Assembly: GCF_900104065.1 (NCBI RefSeq)
Contig: NZ_FNLC01000002.1
Coordinates: 1,098,995 to 1,162,994, forward strand
Direction of reading: 5' to 3'
DNA length: 64,000 nt
Source: Natronobacterium texcoconense
GTDB taxonomy: Archaea > Halobacteriota > Halobacteria > Halobacteriales > Natrialbaceae
In this document: positions 18,820 through 28,104 of the stretch, in pieces
Layout of the letters: every line of letters starts with the position of its first letter
How positions within the stretch are numbered: position 1 is the first letter of the stretch
Notes under the pieces: generated by a model
Told to the model about the DNA's origin: nothing
What the model saw: the letters and a program-made list of their open reading frames with translations, nothing else
Database searches by the model: none
Position numbers and translations under genes: made by a program

Positions 18820-19470
18820 TTAGTCCGTGATCCGCGGCGAGACCGTGTCTCGTTCACCGTTTCGGTCGACTGTCAGAGACTCGTCGATGCCGACAGACGG
18901 AAGCCGGGATTTGACGTTCTCGAGCAGTTCTTCTACCCGATAGTAGGACAGCGAGAGATACTCGCTCAACTTGCGACTCGCGGTCGCGTCGATTTCGTAG
19001 CTGATCCCGCGTGAGCCGTTCAGTTTCTCGTCGTCGTAGTTGACCAGTACTCGGCGTGCCAGTTCGACGCCCTTCTCGGCGTCGTACCCCCGTGCGACGT
19101 AGTGTTTGTAGGGATGTCGGATCCACGAACACTCCCAGTGAGCGTAGACGTCGACCTTCTCGGCGTCGTCGAGTTCGTGAATCACGATGTGTAGCTGGTC
19201 GTCGGAAAGCGGCGACTCGCGCCACACCCACGACCCCTCGGAGGTGTTACCATCCATCCGGACCTTCAGCGAGGCGATCGGGTTCCGCGAGAAGCCGAGA
19301 TCGGCGAGGATCTCCTCGAGTCGGTCCTCGGAGCAGTGAGCCGTCAGTGCATACTCGTCTTCCGTCGTGTGGCTGACGGCGTAGCCCCCGAAACTCCCCT
19401 CGATCAGGTAGTGTAGCTGCGGGATGAAGCTCCGCCGGACGGCGTTGACGAAGTCCTCTGTGTACCCCAT
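18820..19470 (-). CDS. conserved hypothetical protein, 216 aa
   Basis: I do not recognise this soluble 216-residue protein. It begins MGYTEDFVNAVRRSFIPQ and has mixed alpha/beta content with HIVIHELDDAEKVDVYAHWE and a basic region HPYKHYVARGYDAEKGVELAR. No catalytic motif, signal or membrane segment is seen. The frame is open further upstream, but I prefer the ATG at 19470 because the extension would lie antisense to the small gene at 19576. Confidence 0.6.
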   Translation of the reverse strand: MGYTEDFVNAVRRSFIPQLHYLIEGSFGGYAVSHTTEDEYALTAHCSEDRLEEILADLGFSRNPIASLKVRMDGNTSEGSWVWRESPLSDDQLHIVIHELDDAEKVDVYAHWECSWIRHPYKHYVARGYDAEKGVELARRVLVNYDDEKLNGSRGISYEIDATASRKLSEYLSLSYYRVEELLENVKSRLPSVGIDESLTVDRNGERDTVSPRITD

Positions 19471-19575
19471 AACTGGGTACGTCCACGGGACGTAACCGAT
19501 TGAGCGTTGGGCAAGCAGGTGCCACTCCAGTCTGTCGTCCCAACGATTATTTCGCGCCACCTCGAATTCGGAGGT

Positions 19576-19773
19576 ATGCCATCGCTCGAGCCACCGTGTC
19601 TGCGATCGGAACATGCCTCCAAGGGAGCGGCCGAAGGAGCGAAACTGGGCGGGAAAGTCGGCGGCGTCGCCGGTCCCGCTGGCGGTGCGGTCGGTGCCGG
19701 CGTCGGTGCGGCGACGGGCTACCTCGCGGGGACGGCCAGAGACCGCGTCGAGTCCGTACTGAAACCGTTTTGA
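19576..19773 (+). CDS. glycine-rich small protein, 65 aa
   Basis: A 65-residue protein whose middle is a glycine-zipper-like segment (GGKVGGVAGPAGGAVGAGVG) able to insert in or lie on a membrane, ending in an amphipathic helix (RDRVESVLKPF). GGAGGT-like bases sit directly before the ATG and a TTATTT box lies about 25 nt upstream. Third codon positions are GC-rich as in real genes here. It does not resemble a named family to me. Confidence 0.5.
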   Translation: MPSLEPPCLRSEHASKGAAEGAKLGGKVGGVAGPAGGAVGAGVGAATGYLAGTARDRVESVLKPF

Positions 19774-19870
19774 GCACGTCGCCCACCGTAGAGCTGCCGG
19801 GGCCATCGGTGTCACCCGCTGTCGAGGGTGATACCGCGAGCCTAAACGTGGGACGGCCCTAGAAGCCATC

Positions 19871-20623
19871 ATGACCGTTGGCACCGAGACGACGCTCTAC
19901 GAGGCTCCGCCGACGAACGTCTTCCAGGATCAGGGCTCCTTTCGAACCTACTTCAACTTCCCCGGACGGCTCCACCCCGATCACGACGATCACGGCTACG
20001 GACCGCTCGCGACGGTCGTCGAGTCGTTCATGGACCCGGATACGCTGATCTCGATGCACCCCCACCAGAACGACGAGATCGTCTCCTGGGTACCGGACGG
20101 CGTGATGCGCCACGACGACCGAGAGGACAACAAACTGGTGACCGACCCCGAACACCTGCTCGTGATGAACTCCGGGAGCGGCTTCTGGCACGAAGAGCGA
20201 ACAGATGCGGACGACCCACCGCTTCGGATGCTCCAGATATTCGTCCGCCCGCACAGCCTCGACCTCGAGCCGACCATCCAGCACGGCCCGATTCCCGAAT
20301 CCACGACCAACGAGTGGCGACACCTCTTCGGTCCCGAAGGCGGCGACGCCCCGTTTGCCGTCCGGAACGAGGTCGACTTCTTCGACGTCCGTCTCGACGC
20401 CGACTCGAGCGTCGACTTCCCTCGCGCCGACGGACGAGACGTCTACTTCTACGTCTTCGAGGGAGCGATCGAGGCCGACGGCACCCGATTCGACGAACGA
20501 GAACAGGGACTGATCGTCGACGGCGGCGAGGTGACGGCTACCGCGCTCGAGGAGACGACGCTCGTCGCCTTCCTCGTCGATCCGGACGCACCGGTGACGC
20601 GACAGGGGACGATCGGTCGATAA
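19871..20623 (+). CDS. pirin family protein (cupin)
   Basis: A 250-residue bicupin of the pirin/YhhW type. The metal-binding residues are in SMHPHQNDEIVSWV and SGSGFWHEE (two His before, one His and Glu after), and LRMLQIFVRP is the usual strand. Family members include quercetin 2,3-dioxygenases and redox-responsive proteins. The C-terminal cupin (YVFEGAIEAD) lacks obvious metal residues, as is usual. The substrate is unknown. tyrS follows 74 nt downstream. Confidence 0.8.
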   Translation: MTVGTETTLYEAPPTNVFQDQGSFRTYFNFPGRLHPDHDDHGYGPLATVVESFMDPDTLISMHPHQNDEIVSWVPDGVMRHDDREDNKLVTDPEHLLVMNSGSGFWHEERTDADDPPLRMLQIFVRPHSLDLEPTIQHGPIPESTTNEWRHLFGPEGGDAPFAVRNEVDFFDVRLDADSSVDFPRADGRDVYFYVFEGAIEADGTRFDEREQGLIVDGGEVTATALEETTLVAFLVDPDAPVTRQGTIGR

Positions 20624-20697
20624 CAGAGAGAGTCTGTCGCATCCCGAACGGCATTCACAAACGCATAAATCCGTTCGTTGATTCCACACGAACAGCG

Positions 20698-21678
20698 ATG
20701 GATACCTACGACCTGATTACGCGAAACGCCGAGGAGGTCGTCACCGAGGAGGAGGTGCGCGAACTGGCCGACGATCCCGACGGAAAGCGGGTCTACGTCG
20801 GCTACGAGCCCTCCGGCGTGCTCCACCTCGGACACCTGCTGACGGCGAACAAACTCATCGACCTCCAAGAGGCCGGCATGGAGGTCGTCGTCCTGCTCGC
20901 CGACGTCCACGCCTACCTCAACGGAAAAGGCACCTTCGAGGAGATCCGCGAGACGGCCGAACAGATGAAAGCCCAGTTCATCGCGTACGGCTTAGAGGAG
21001 GACAACACCGAGTTCGTCTACGGCTCCGAGTTCCAACTCGACGAGGAGTACACCCTCGATCTGCAGGAACTGCAGGTGTCGACGACGCTCAATCGCGCCC
21101 AGCGCGCGATGGCCGAAATCGCCGGCAACGAGACCGCGAAGGTGAGTCACGTCGTCTACCCGCTGATGCAGACGCTGGACATCGAGTACCTCGACCTGGA
21201 TCTGGCGGTCGGCGGCCTCGACCAGCGCAAGGTCCACATGCTCGCCCGCGAGGAACTGCCTGAACTGGGCTACGACGTTCGCCCCGCGCTCCACACGCCT
21301 ATCGTCGCCGACCTCACCAGCGGCGAGGGGAAGATGTCCTCGAGCGAGGGCGTCACCATCTCGATGGAGGATTCGACGGAAGAACTCGAGGAGAAGGTCA
21401 ACTCGGCGTTCTGCCCGCCGACGCGGGATCCCGAGGACGACCTCGAGAATCCCGTTCTCGAACTGTTCGAGTACCACGTCTTCCCGCGGTTCGAGGAGAT
21501 CGTCGTCGAACGCCCCGAGAAGTACGGCGGCGACCTCACCTACGAGGAGTACGAGACGCTAGCCGAAGACCTCGAGTCTGGCGAACTCCACCCTGCGGAC
21601 GCAAAGAGTACGCTCGCGACCTACCTCGACGAACTGATCGAACCGGGCCGCGAGAAACTGCGAGAGATCCGGGACTGA
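20698..21678 (+). CDS. tyrS: tyrosyl-tRNA synthetase
   Basis: A 326-residue class I synthetase of the archaeal TyrRS type. It has the HIGH-equivalent HLGH in GVLHLGHLLTANK, the KMSKS-equivalent GKMSSSEGV, and the tyrosine-binding VYVGYEPSG. It charges tRNA-Tyr. The start at 20698 gives the expected N-terminus MDTYDLITRNAEEVV; the upstream open frame is antisense noise. ACGCATAAAT at about 20661-20670 is a TATA candidate about 30 nt upstream. Confidence 0.95.
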   Translation: MDTYDLITRNAEEVVTEEEVRELADDPDGKRVYVGYEPSGVLHLGHLLTANKLIDLQEAGMEVVVLLADVHAYLNGKGTFEEIRETAEQMKAQFIAYGLEEDNTEFVYGSEFQLDEEYTLDLQELQVSTTLNRAQRAMAEIAGNETAKVSHVVYPLMQTLDIEYLDLDLAVGGLDQRKVHMLAREELPELGYDVRPALHTPIVADLTSGEGKMSSSEGVTISMEDSTEELEEKVNSAFCPPTRDPEDDLENPVLELFEYHVFPRFEEIVVERPEKYGGDLTYEEYETLAEDLESGELHPADAKSTLATYLDELIEPGREKLREIRD

Positions 21679-21760
21679 TCGCGAACGGACCGAAAACCGT
21701 TTTACACACTCGTTCGTTTCGATTAGTCAATAGGTCCGCCGGACGGCGGACAGTCCCTCC

Positions 21761-22261
21761 ATGACGCTCGTACTAGCACTCGTCGACGTCGGAACGACGC
21801 TCGAGAACGCGACCGGGTTCGGACGATACCTGCTGGTCTTTCTGCTCGCGATGATTCCGGCGATCGAACCCTTTATCGTGATCCCGGTGGCGATCGGGCT
21901 CGGTCTCGATCCGATTCTCACGGGTATCGCCGCGTTCGCCGGCAGCGTCACGGCGGTCGCGGCGATCGTCGTCGCTCACCAGCATATCACCGCGTGGTGG
22001 CGACGACGGACGGGCGCCGATCCGACGAACTCGAGCGACCGGTACAGCCGAGCACGCCGGATCTGGAAACGATACGGGCTCCCCGGACTCGCCTTCGCCG
22101 GCCCGATACTCGCGGGCATCCACCTTACGGCGCTCCTGGCGACGGCCGTCGGGTCGAACAACCGCGTCACGATCGCGTGGCTCACCGTCGGACTCGCGGC
22201 CTGGACGGTCGCGCTCGTCGCCGGTACGGTCGGTGGACTGTCGCTGCTCGGCGTTCCGTAA
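21761..22261 (+). CDS. small multidrug export family membrane protein
   Basis: A 166-residue protein with four or so transmembrane segments, including LLVFLLAMIPAIEPFIVIPVAIGLGL, the signature of the small multidrug export (COG2426) family, and a basic loop HITAWWRRRTG before the C-terminal pair. Export function is a family label; substrate unknown. It lies between tyrS and birA on the same strand. Confidence 0.75.
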   Translation: MTLVLALVDVGTTLENATGFGRYLLVFLLAMIPAIEPFIVIPVAIGLGLDPILTGIAAFAGSVTAVAAIVVAHQHITAWWRRRTGADPTNSSDRYSRARRIWKRYGLPGLAFAGPILAGIHLTALLATAVGSNNRVTIAWLTVGLAAWTVALVAGTVGGLSLLGVP

Positions 22262-22315
22262 GCCCTCGAGATCACTGTAATCAGCTTGAAGTGCGAGTGC
22301 TCCCCTCGAGTACGT

Positions 22316-23257
22316 ATGAACGAGACGCGACGCGCGATCCTCGAGGAACTCTCCGACGGCCCGGCCTCGGGGCCGGAACTCGCCGATTCGCTTTCAGTCT
22401 CGCGGGCAGCCATCTGGAAACACGTCGAGGAACTCCGCGACGCCGGCTTCGACATCGAGAGCGAGCCGACTGGCTACCGGCTCGAGGAAATTTCGGCCTA
22501 CAGCGGCCCTGCCGTCGAGTTCGGGCTCGAGGCACCGTTCGAGGTCGACTACCACGATTCTGTCGGAAGTACGAACGACCGTGCACGGGAACTCGCGACA
22601 GAGGGTGCCGAGGACGTCGTCGTCCTCGCCGACGAACAGACCGGTGGTCGCGGCCGCCTCGAGCGGGCGTGGGCGGCACCGCCGGGTGGCGTCTGGGCCA
22701 GCGTCGTCATCCGGCCGTCGATCACGCCCGCGCGGGCACCGCTGTACACGCTGGCCGCGGCGGTCGCGATCGCTCGAGCGGTCCGCGAAGCGGGCGTCGA
22801 CGCCGGAATCAAGTGGCCGAACGACGTGATCGTTCCCGGCGACGAGCCGAGCGAGTACCGAAAGCTCGCCGGTATCCTCACCGAGATGGAGGGAGAGACG
22901 GACCGGATTTCGTGGCTCGTCCCCGGGATCGGCGTCAACGCGAATATCGACGCCGATGACCTCCCGGACGGCGCGACCAGCATCCGTGCCGAGGCGGGCG
23001 ACGTCGACCGACGGCGGTTCGTCCAGCGGCTCTTGGAGGAGTTCGACCGGTACCGGAACGACCTCGAGGCGATCGTCCCGGCCTGGCGTGAACTGTCGGT
23101 GACGCTCGGCCAGCGCGTCCGAGTCGATCGACCGGACGGTGAGGTCGTCGGCGAGGCGGTCGACGTGACGGAGAGTGGGGCGCTCGTCGTCGAGACGGAC
23201 GACGGGGAGCGGACGTCGGTAACTGCGGGTGATTGCGAGCACCTTCGGCCCGTCTGA
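22316..23257 (+). CDS. birA: bifunctional biotin--protein ligase / biotin repressor
   Basis: A 313-residue BirA with all three domains. The N-terminal winged helix is at about 1-60 (LADSLSVSRAAIWKHVEELR). The ligase core has the biotin-AMP loop GGRGRLERAW and IKWPNDV. A C-terminal SH3-like domain includes LGQRVRVDRPDGEVVG. It makes biotinoyl-AMP and biotinylates carboxylase subunits. The winged helix means it can also bind DNA; a matching operator overlaps the bioB start at 36720-36751. ATG 22316 was chosen because the 10 codons before it are not family-like. Confidence 0.92.
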   Translation: MNETRRAILEELSDGPASGPELADSLSVSRAAIWKHVEELRDAGFDIESEPTGYRLEEISAYSGPAVEFGLEAPFEVDYHDSVGSTNDRARELATEGAEDVVVLADEQTGGRGRLERAWAAPPGGVWASVVIRPSITPARAPLYTLAAAVAIARAVREAGVDAGIKWPNDVIVPGDEPSEYRKLAGILTEMEGETDRISWLVPGIGVNANIDADDLPDGATSIRAEAGDVDRRRFVQRLLEEFDRYRNDLEAIVPAWRELSVTLGQRVRVDRPDGEVVGEAVDVTESGALVVETDDGERTSVTAGDCEHLRPV

Positions 23258-23310
23258 GCGCGATTTCTGTTGCTACTGTTCGGTTCGATCCGTCGAAATC
23301 CAGAATCTCG

Positions 23311-23451
23311 TTACTCGATCGGCGTTCCGCGGTTCCGCATGTCCGTCCCGCAGTCCGGACACCGACCCGGAGCGGCCGCAGTCACGATCGTCCCGCAGTT
23401 GAAACACTCGTACGTCGATTTCTCGCCGGGATCGAGCTGGACGTCTTTCAT
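23311..23451 (-). CDS. rubrerythrin-like zinc-ribbon microprotein, 46 aa
   Basis: A 46-residue protein, MKDVQLDPGEKSTYECFNCG at the start and CPDCGTDMRN later, forming one CxxC...CxxC ribbon like a rubredoxin knuckle. Many haloarchaea carry such rubrerythrin-like domain proteins. It may bind iron or zinc. It stands alone on the minus strand, convergent with birA. Confidence 0.8.
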   Translation of the reverse strand: MKDVQLDPGEKSTYECFNCGTIVTAAAPGRCPDCGTDMRNRGTPIE

Positions 23452-23562
23452 GACCGGGATGCCTCAGTTAGCATTTAGGAATAATATGGATAGTAAGATT
23501 AGTGTGCTTATCACTATCCAGTCATTTCTGCCGTCGAAAGTTGCGATGCAGTCGACACCGGA

Positions 23563-24243
23563 TTACGGCTCGAGTCGCGCCTCGAAGAACGCCCAGGGTT
23601 CTTCGTCGTTCGATTCTTCGTCGTCGTCAGCGTCGTCCTCGTGGGACACATCCTCGTTCTCGCGCAGTGACTCCGCCGGGACGCCCCAGCTTTCGACGAC
23701 GTCGAAGCCGGCCGCCTGCAACTGCGATCGGGTTCGTTCCGCGCCGGCGATGTTCCACTCCATCCTGACGCCCGTCTCGAGCCAGTCGGGGTTCTCGCCA
23801 CACCACTCGTCCGTCCCCTCACACAGCAGTACGCGCCCGCCTGGGCGTACCACGCGCGCGAACTCGTCGATCACCGTCCGGTGATCCTCGAGCGGCACGT
23901 GGATCAGCGACCAGTAGGCGACGACGCCGTCGAACGAGTCATCGGCGAACGGGAGCGACGTCATGTCTCCCTGGGCCAGCGCAGCTTCTGGAACCGCGTC
24001 GGTTGCCAGCCGAAGCTGTTCGCGCGAGAAGTCGAGGCCGATCGGCGTGGCTCGTCCCGCGTCCAATCGTTCCAGGACCGGTTGTCCGCCGCCACAGCCG
24101 GCGTCGAGCACTCGCGGGGACTCCGGCAAGGAAGCGAGAACGCTCTCGAGAAGTTCCGTTCCGCGGTCGTCCTCTTCCCGGCGGTCGGCGTAGGCGGGCG
24201 CCAGTTCGTCGTACCCTCGGCGCACGCCGTCTTTCTCTACCAT
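23563..24243 (-). CDS. class I SAM-dependent methyltransferase
   Basis: A 226-residue UbiE/Methyltransf_11-like protein. Motif I is RVLDAGCGGGQPVLERL, followed by IGLDFSREQLRLA, the post-I acidic GDMTSLPFADDSFD and motif-III RVVRPGGRVLLCE. The C-terminal tail before WAFFEARLEP is strongly acidic. The substrate is unknown. It is divergent from the ArsR-like regulator at 24347, with a shared 103-nt promoter region. Confidence 0.85.
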   Translation of the reverse strand: MVEKDGVRRGYDELAPAYADRREEDDRGTELLESVLASLPESPRVLDAGCGGGQPVLERLDAGRATPIGLDFSREQLRLATDAVPEAALAQGDMTSLPFADDSFDGVVAYWSLIHVPLEDHRTVIDEFARVVRPGGRVLLCEGTDEWCGENPDWLETGVRMEWNIAGAERTRSQLQAAGFDVVESWGVPAESLRENEDVSHEDDADDDEESNDEEPWAFFEARLEP

Positions 24244-24346
24244 AATACGTGTCTCTGGCGTGACCTGTTCAATCTTCGGTCGCGGGTGGTTCGACCGACA
24301 GTCTCGAACGCGACTTTACCGTAGCGTACCAACGGTCGGTTACGGG

Positions 24347-25222
24347 ATGACTTTCAGAGGGATCGACGAGGAGGCGGTCGACGCCATCGCGTCGCTCGGC
24401 AACCGGCAACGCCTCGAGATACTGCTCGCGCTGGCCGAGCGGGAACACGAGCTGCAAGTACGGGGAAATTCGATGTCGTTTACCGAACTGTACGACGCGG
24501 TCGAGGTCGGGAGTTCCTCGCAGTTCTCCTATCACCTCGAGCGACTCGTCGGCCAGTTCGTCGCGGAGACCGACGACGGGTATCGACTCACGTACAGCGG
24601 CGACAAGATCGTTCGAGCAGTGCTCTCGGGGCTCTACGAGGAGATCTCCGAGTTCGAAGACGAGCGAATCTCCGGCGCGTGCGTGTTCTGTGAGGAATCG
24701 GGGCTTCTCGCGACGCTGGACGACGAACAGTTCGTCGTCCGCTGTGAGACGTGTGACTCGCGGCTCCTGACCGACTTCTTCCCGCGAAGTCAGGCGAGAG
24801 ACCGGACGCCGTCAGCGATCGTCTCGAGTTTCGGCACCCGGATCTGGGGGTCGTACGTCATGCTCCGCGGCGACGTCTGTCCCGAGTGTTACGGGCCGGT
24901 AGATACGACTGTCGAGGCCATAGAGCAAGACGACCGTCCGCCCTATCTCTCCGTTAGCACCTGTCGAGAGTGTAACCGCGTGATCTCGTTCCCAGTCGAG
25001 GTACTCGCGGCCTTCCACCCCGCGGCCGTCGGCTTCCTGTGGCGACACGGTGTCGACCTATTCGACCTTCCGCTCTGGGAGTTCTTCGAGTATGTCGTCT
25101 CCGGCCGCGTGACGACTGATCCCGTCTCCGTCGAGCCGTTCGAGGTACTCGTCACGTTCACAATCGACGACGAGAGGCTTCGGCTCGAGGTCGACGGAAC
25201 CGGCTCGGTCGTACCGGTCTGA
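24347..25222 (+). CDS. ArsR-like winged-helix regulator with zinc ribbons
   Basis: A 291-residue protein. Residues about 5-95 form a winged helix (IASLGNRQRLEILLALAE, SSSQFSYHLERLVGQFV). Two cysteine pairs groups follow: CVFCEESG with CETCDSR, and CPECYGPV with CRECNR, so the C-terminal part probably binds zinc (DUF7351-like). It should regulate transcription, perhaps of the divergent methyltransferase or itself. The ATG at 24347 removes a non-homologous 29-codon extension. Confidence 0.8.
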   Translation: MTFRGIDEEAVDAIASLGNRQRLEILLALAEREHELQVRGNSMSFTELYDAVEVGSSSQFSYHLERLVGQFVAETDDGYRLTYSGDKIVRAVLSGLYEEISEFEDERISGACVFCEESGLLATLDDEQFVVRCETCDSRLLTDFFPRSQARDRTPSAIVSSFGTRIWGSYVMLRGDVCPECYGPVDTTVEAIEQDDRPPYLSVSTCRECNRVISFPVEVLAAFHPAAVGFLWRHGVDLFDLPLWEFFEYVVSGRVTTDPVSVEPFEVLVTFTIDDERLRLEVDGTGSVVPV

Positions 25223-25373
25223 GACCTCGCTCGATTTCGCTCAAACGAATTTGAGTAACGCCGCTGTCAATATGTTAGGAAAGAAACAATACTTATCGTC
25301 GGTCGCCGTCTATGGGAGTTCATGCTCTTCGTAACGAATCCACAGGACGTCACGATCGACTGGAGGGGCGACG

Positions 25374-26294
25374 ATGGCCGCGATTGAGATCGACGGCCTC
25401 ACGAAACGGTTCGGCGACGTCGTCGCCGTCGACGACCTCGACCTGACCGTCGAGGACGGCGAAATCTTCGGCTTTCTCGGCCCGAACGGAGCGGGCAAGT
25501 CGACGACGATCGACGTCCTGCTTGACTTCATCCGACCGACCGACGGTACCGTCACCGTACTCGGCCACGACGCACAGCGAGAGGGCGAGGCCGTCCGCCG
25601 ACGCACTGGCGTCCTCCCCGACGGCTACCACGTCTACGACCGACTCACGGGCCGCCAGCACCTCGAGTTCGCCATCGAGATGAAAGACGTCGACGACGAC
25701 CCCGACGCCCTGCTCGAGCGGGTTCGCATCGCCGACGCCGCGGACCGCAAGGCGGGTGGCTACTCGAAGGGGATGACCCAGCGACTCGTCCTCGCGATGG
25801 CGCTCGTGGGGGATCCCGACCTGCTGATCCTCGACGAACCCTCCACGGGACTGGACCCGAACGGTGCCCGTGAGATGCGCGAGATCATCCGCGAGGAGAA
25901 CGCCCGCGGAACGACCGTCTTCTTCTCGAGTCACGTCATGGAGCAGGTCGAGGCGGTCTGTGACCGCGTCGCGATCATCGACGACGGCCGACTCGTCGCC
26001 GTCGACACGATCGACGGGCTTCGCGACGCATCCGAGACGGGCGAGACGCTGTACGTCTACACGCAAACGCTCGAGGACGGCATCGTCGACGAGGTGGCCG
26101 CACTCGAGGGCGTCGGCACGGCGTCGCTCGACGAGGATCGACTCCGGGTGACGGTCGACGGCGTCTCCAAGTTCGCGGTTCTGCACGCGATCGATTCCGA
26201 CGTCGTTCCGGTCCAGGACTTCTCCGTCGTCGAGTCCTCGCTCGAGGACCTGTTCGTCCGCTACACGAACGAGCCCCGGGAGGTGGAAGCATGA
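25374..26294 (+). CDS. ABC transporter ATP-binding protein
   Basis: A 306-residue ATPase of the DrrA/CcmA (exporter) type. Walker A GPNGAGKST (36-44), signature YSKGMTQR, Walker B LLILDEPSTGLDP and the switch-His region FFSSHVMEQ are all present. The C-terminal 80 residues form the usual DUF4162-like extension. It powers the permease encoded next, with a 4-nt overlap (ATGA). The cargo is unknown. Confidence 0.9.
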   Translation: MAAIEIDGLTKRFGDVVAVDDLDLTVEDGEIFGFLGPNGAGKSTTIDVLLDFIRPTDGTVTVLGHDAQREGEAVRRRTGVLPDGYHVYDRLTGRQHLEFAIEMKDVDDDPDALLERVRIADAADRKAGGYSKGMTQRLVLAMALVGDPDLLILDEPSTGLDPNGAREMREIIREENARGTTVFFSSHVMEQVEAVCDRVAIIDDGRLVAVDTIDGLRDASETGETLYVYTQTLEDGIVDEVAALEGVGTASLDEDRLRVTVDGVSKFAVLHAIDSDVVPVQDFSVVESSLEDLFVRYTNEPREVEA

Positions 26295-27163
26295 CCTGGG
26301 GAACGATCGCGAAGAAGGACTTCCGGGACGCCGTACAGTCGCGTGCGCTGTGGGCGATCGTTACCGTCTTCGTGCTCGTCTCGCTGCTCTCGACGTACGC
26401 CTACGTCGAAGTGCCCGAGCTGTTCGGCGAACCGGGCGGCGCGACGTTCGCCGGACTCCTCTTTTTCACCTCCGGACTACTCGCGCTATTCGTCCCGCTG
26501 ACGGCAGTCGTCGTCTGCTACAAGAGCCTCGCGGGCGAACGCGAACTCGGGAGCATCAAACTGCTGCTCGCACAGCCGACGACCCGACGCGACGTCTTCG
26601 TCGGGAAGGTCGTCGGTCGAGCGGGCGTCCTCGCTGCCGGACTCGGCGTCGGAGTCGTCGTCGGTCTCGGCTTCGGAGCGGCGCTCCTCGGCGCGCTCGA
26701 GACTGCCGCCGTCGTGACGTTCGTTCTCCTGACGCTCGCGTTCACCGCTGTCTACGCCGCGATCGTGGTCTCACTGTCGGCGACGACGGGATCGACCACG
26801 CGTGCGACGACGCTCGCGCTCGGTTTCTTCGTCCTCTTCGAACTCCTCTGGGACGTCGTCCCCGTTGGCCTCCTCTACGTGGTCAGTGGCTTTTCGTTCC
26901 CGGCGGAGATCCCGGACTGGGTGTTCACCGTGACGCAGATTTCGCCGTCCTCGGCGTACTTCTCGTCGCTCGTCGCACTGTTGCCCGACCTGGCCGGTCA
27001 GGTAGGGGCCGATCCCGGAATGGATGCCGGCGTCGGCGTCGAGGCGACGACGGAGTCCGGTACCCTCTACGCGAGCCCCGAGATCGGACTGGTCGTTCTG
27101 GTGCTGTGGCTACTCGTTCCGACCGTCGTCGGCTACTACCAGTTCCGCATCGCGGATCTGTAA
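26291..27163 (+). CDS. ABC transporter permease (ABC-2 type)
   Basis: A 290-residue protein with six predicted membrane segments, starting with the family motif TIAKKDFRDAVQSRALWAI. The segment AVVVCYKSLAGERELGSIKL and LLAQPTTRRDVFVGKVVGR are typical of NosY-like ABC-2 permeases. It pairs with the upstream ATPase. NosY-like proteins serve copper-enzyme maturation, but no nos genes are nearby, so the substrate stays open. Confidence 0.88.
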   Translation: MTWGTIAKKDFRDAVQSRALWAIVTVFVLVSLLSTYAYVEVPELFGEPGGATFAGLLFFTSGLLALFVPLTAVVVCYKSLAGERELGSIKLLLAQPTTRRDVFVGKVVGRAGVLAAGLGVGVVVGLGFGAALLGALETAAVVTFVLLTLAFTAVYAAIVVSLSATTGSTTRATTLALGFFVLFELLWDVVPVGLLYVVSGFSFPAEIPDWVFTVTQISPSSAYFSSLVALLPDLAGQVGADPGMDAGVGVEATTESGTLYASPEIGLVVLVLWLLVPTVVGYYQFRIADL

Positions 27164-27168
27164 GTCCG

Positions 27169-28029
27169 TCAGGCGTACTCCGACCACACCTCGTGCATCG
27201 GCACCCACTCCTCTTCGGGGTCGACCCGATCCGCTAGCACGGCGTTGAGGACGGCACCCAGCAGGAGACAGAGCCCGCCCAGGTAGACCCAGGTCAAAAT
27301 CAACAGGACGGCACCGGCGATTCCGAACAGCGCGACGCTTTCGGAGGTGACGACGTAGATCCGGAAGCCGACGGCAAGGACGGTCCAGGCGAGCGCGGCG
27401 AAAGCAGTCCCAGGTAGCACCTCCCGGATCGAAACGTCGGCCTGCGGGAACAGGTAATACATCGGGAGAAAGACCGCGACCAGGAGGCCCACGAGCACGA
27501 CGCTGCTGACGACCGCCGCCGCGAGACCGTCGGCGAGAACGGAGATGCTCACCCCGAGGACGCTCACGAGCGCGACTCCGACGGCAACCGTCGCCGTCAG
27601 GAGGACTGTCTCGAGTCCCGTCACGAGCGCCACCGTCACCGCGTTCGTCGCGTACGACTGTTCCTCCCGAGAGTCGTAGACGTCGGTAAAGGCACTGTTT
27701 ACGGCCTGGAACAGTCTCGTGGCGCTCCACAGCAAGATGACGAACGCCAGCAGCGCCGCCCGCAGCCGATCGACGGTACCGCCTGCCATCTCGTCCATTC
27801 CACCGTCGGTCACCGCACCCTCGAGTCCGGTCGCCCCCTCGAGCGTCTCGACCAGTGGCTCGAGGGCGTCGACGAGCGTGATCCCGACGAGTGCAAGGAT
27901 GACCAGCGGGACGAGCGTGTTGAACGCGTGGTAGGCGAGGCCGGCGGATTTGACGCTGATCTGGCGTTCGCGGGCGACGGCCGTGACGTCCCGGAGGAGC
28001 GTCCCCAGCGTCGAGTTCGTCGAGGACAT
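27169..28029 (-). CDS. YihY/BrkB family membrane protein
   Basis: A 286-residue protein with six membrane segments. The family motifs are SVKSAGLAYHAFNTLVPLVI and SATRLFQAVNSAFTDVYDS, followed by ISIREVLPG-type VSIREVLPGTAFAALAW. The biochemical role of this family is not established (it was once mislabelled RNase BN). It converges with the ABC permease, 5 nt apart. Confidence 0.85.
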   Translation of the reverse strand: MSSTNSTLGTLLRDVTAVARERQISVKSAGLAYHAFNTLVPLVILALVGITLVDALEPLVETLEGATGLEGAVTDGGMDEMAGGTVDRLRAALLAFVILLWSATRLFQAVNSAFTDVYDSREEQSYATNAVTVALVTGLETVLLTATVAVGVALVSVLGVSISVLADGLAAAVVSSVVLVGLLVAVFLPMYYLFPQADVSIREVLPGTAFAALAWTVLAVGFRIYVVTSESVALFGIAGAVLLILTWVYLGGLCLLLGAVLNAVLADRVDPEEEWVPMHEVWSEYA

Positions 28030-28104
28030 CGCGTGTAGCGTCGTCGACGATGCGAGGGAAGTAGCTTCGGCCGGCAGCGTCGATTTCGGCGAAAACGAAC
28101 CCCG

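Noticed and set aside
25322-25387. A 21-codon frame overlapping the ABC ATPase start, possible leader peptide
   Set aside because: Short, no stacked regulatory codons or terminator-like structure, and no family support; likely chance.
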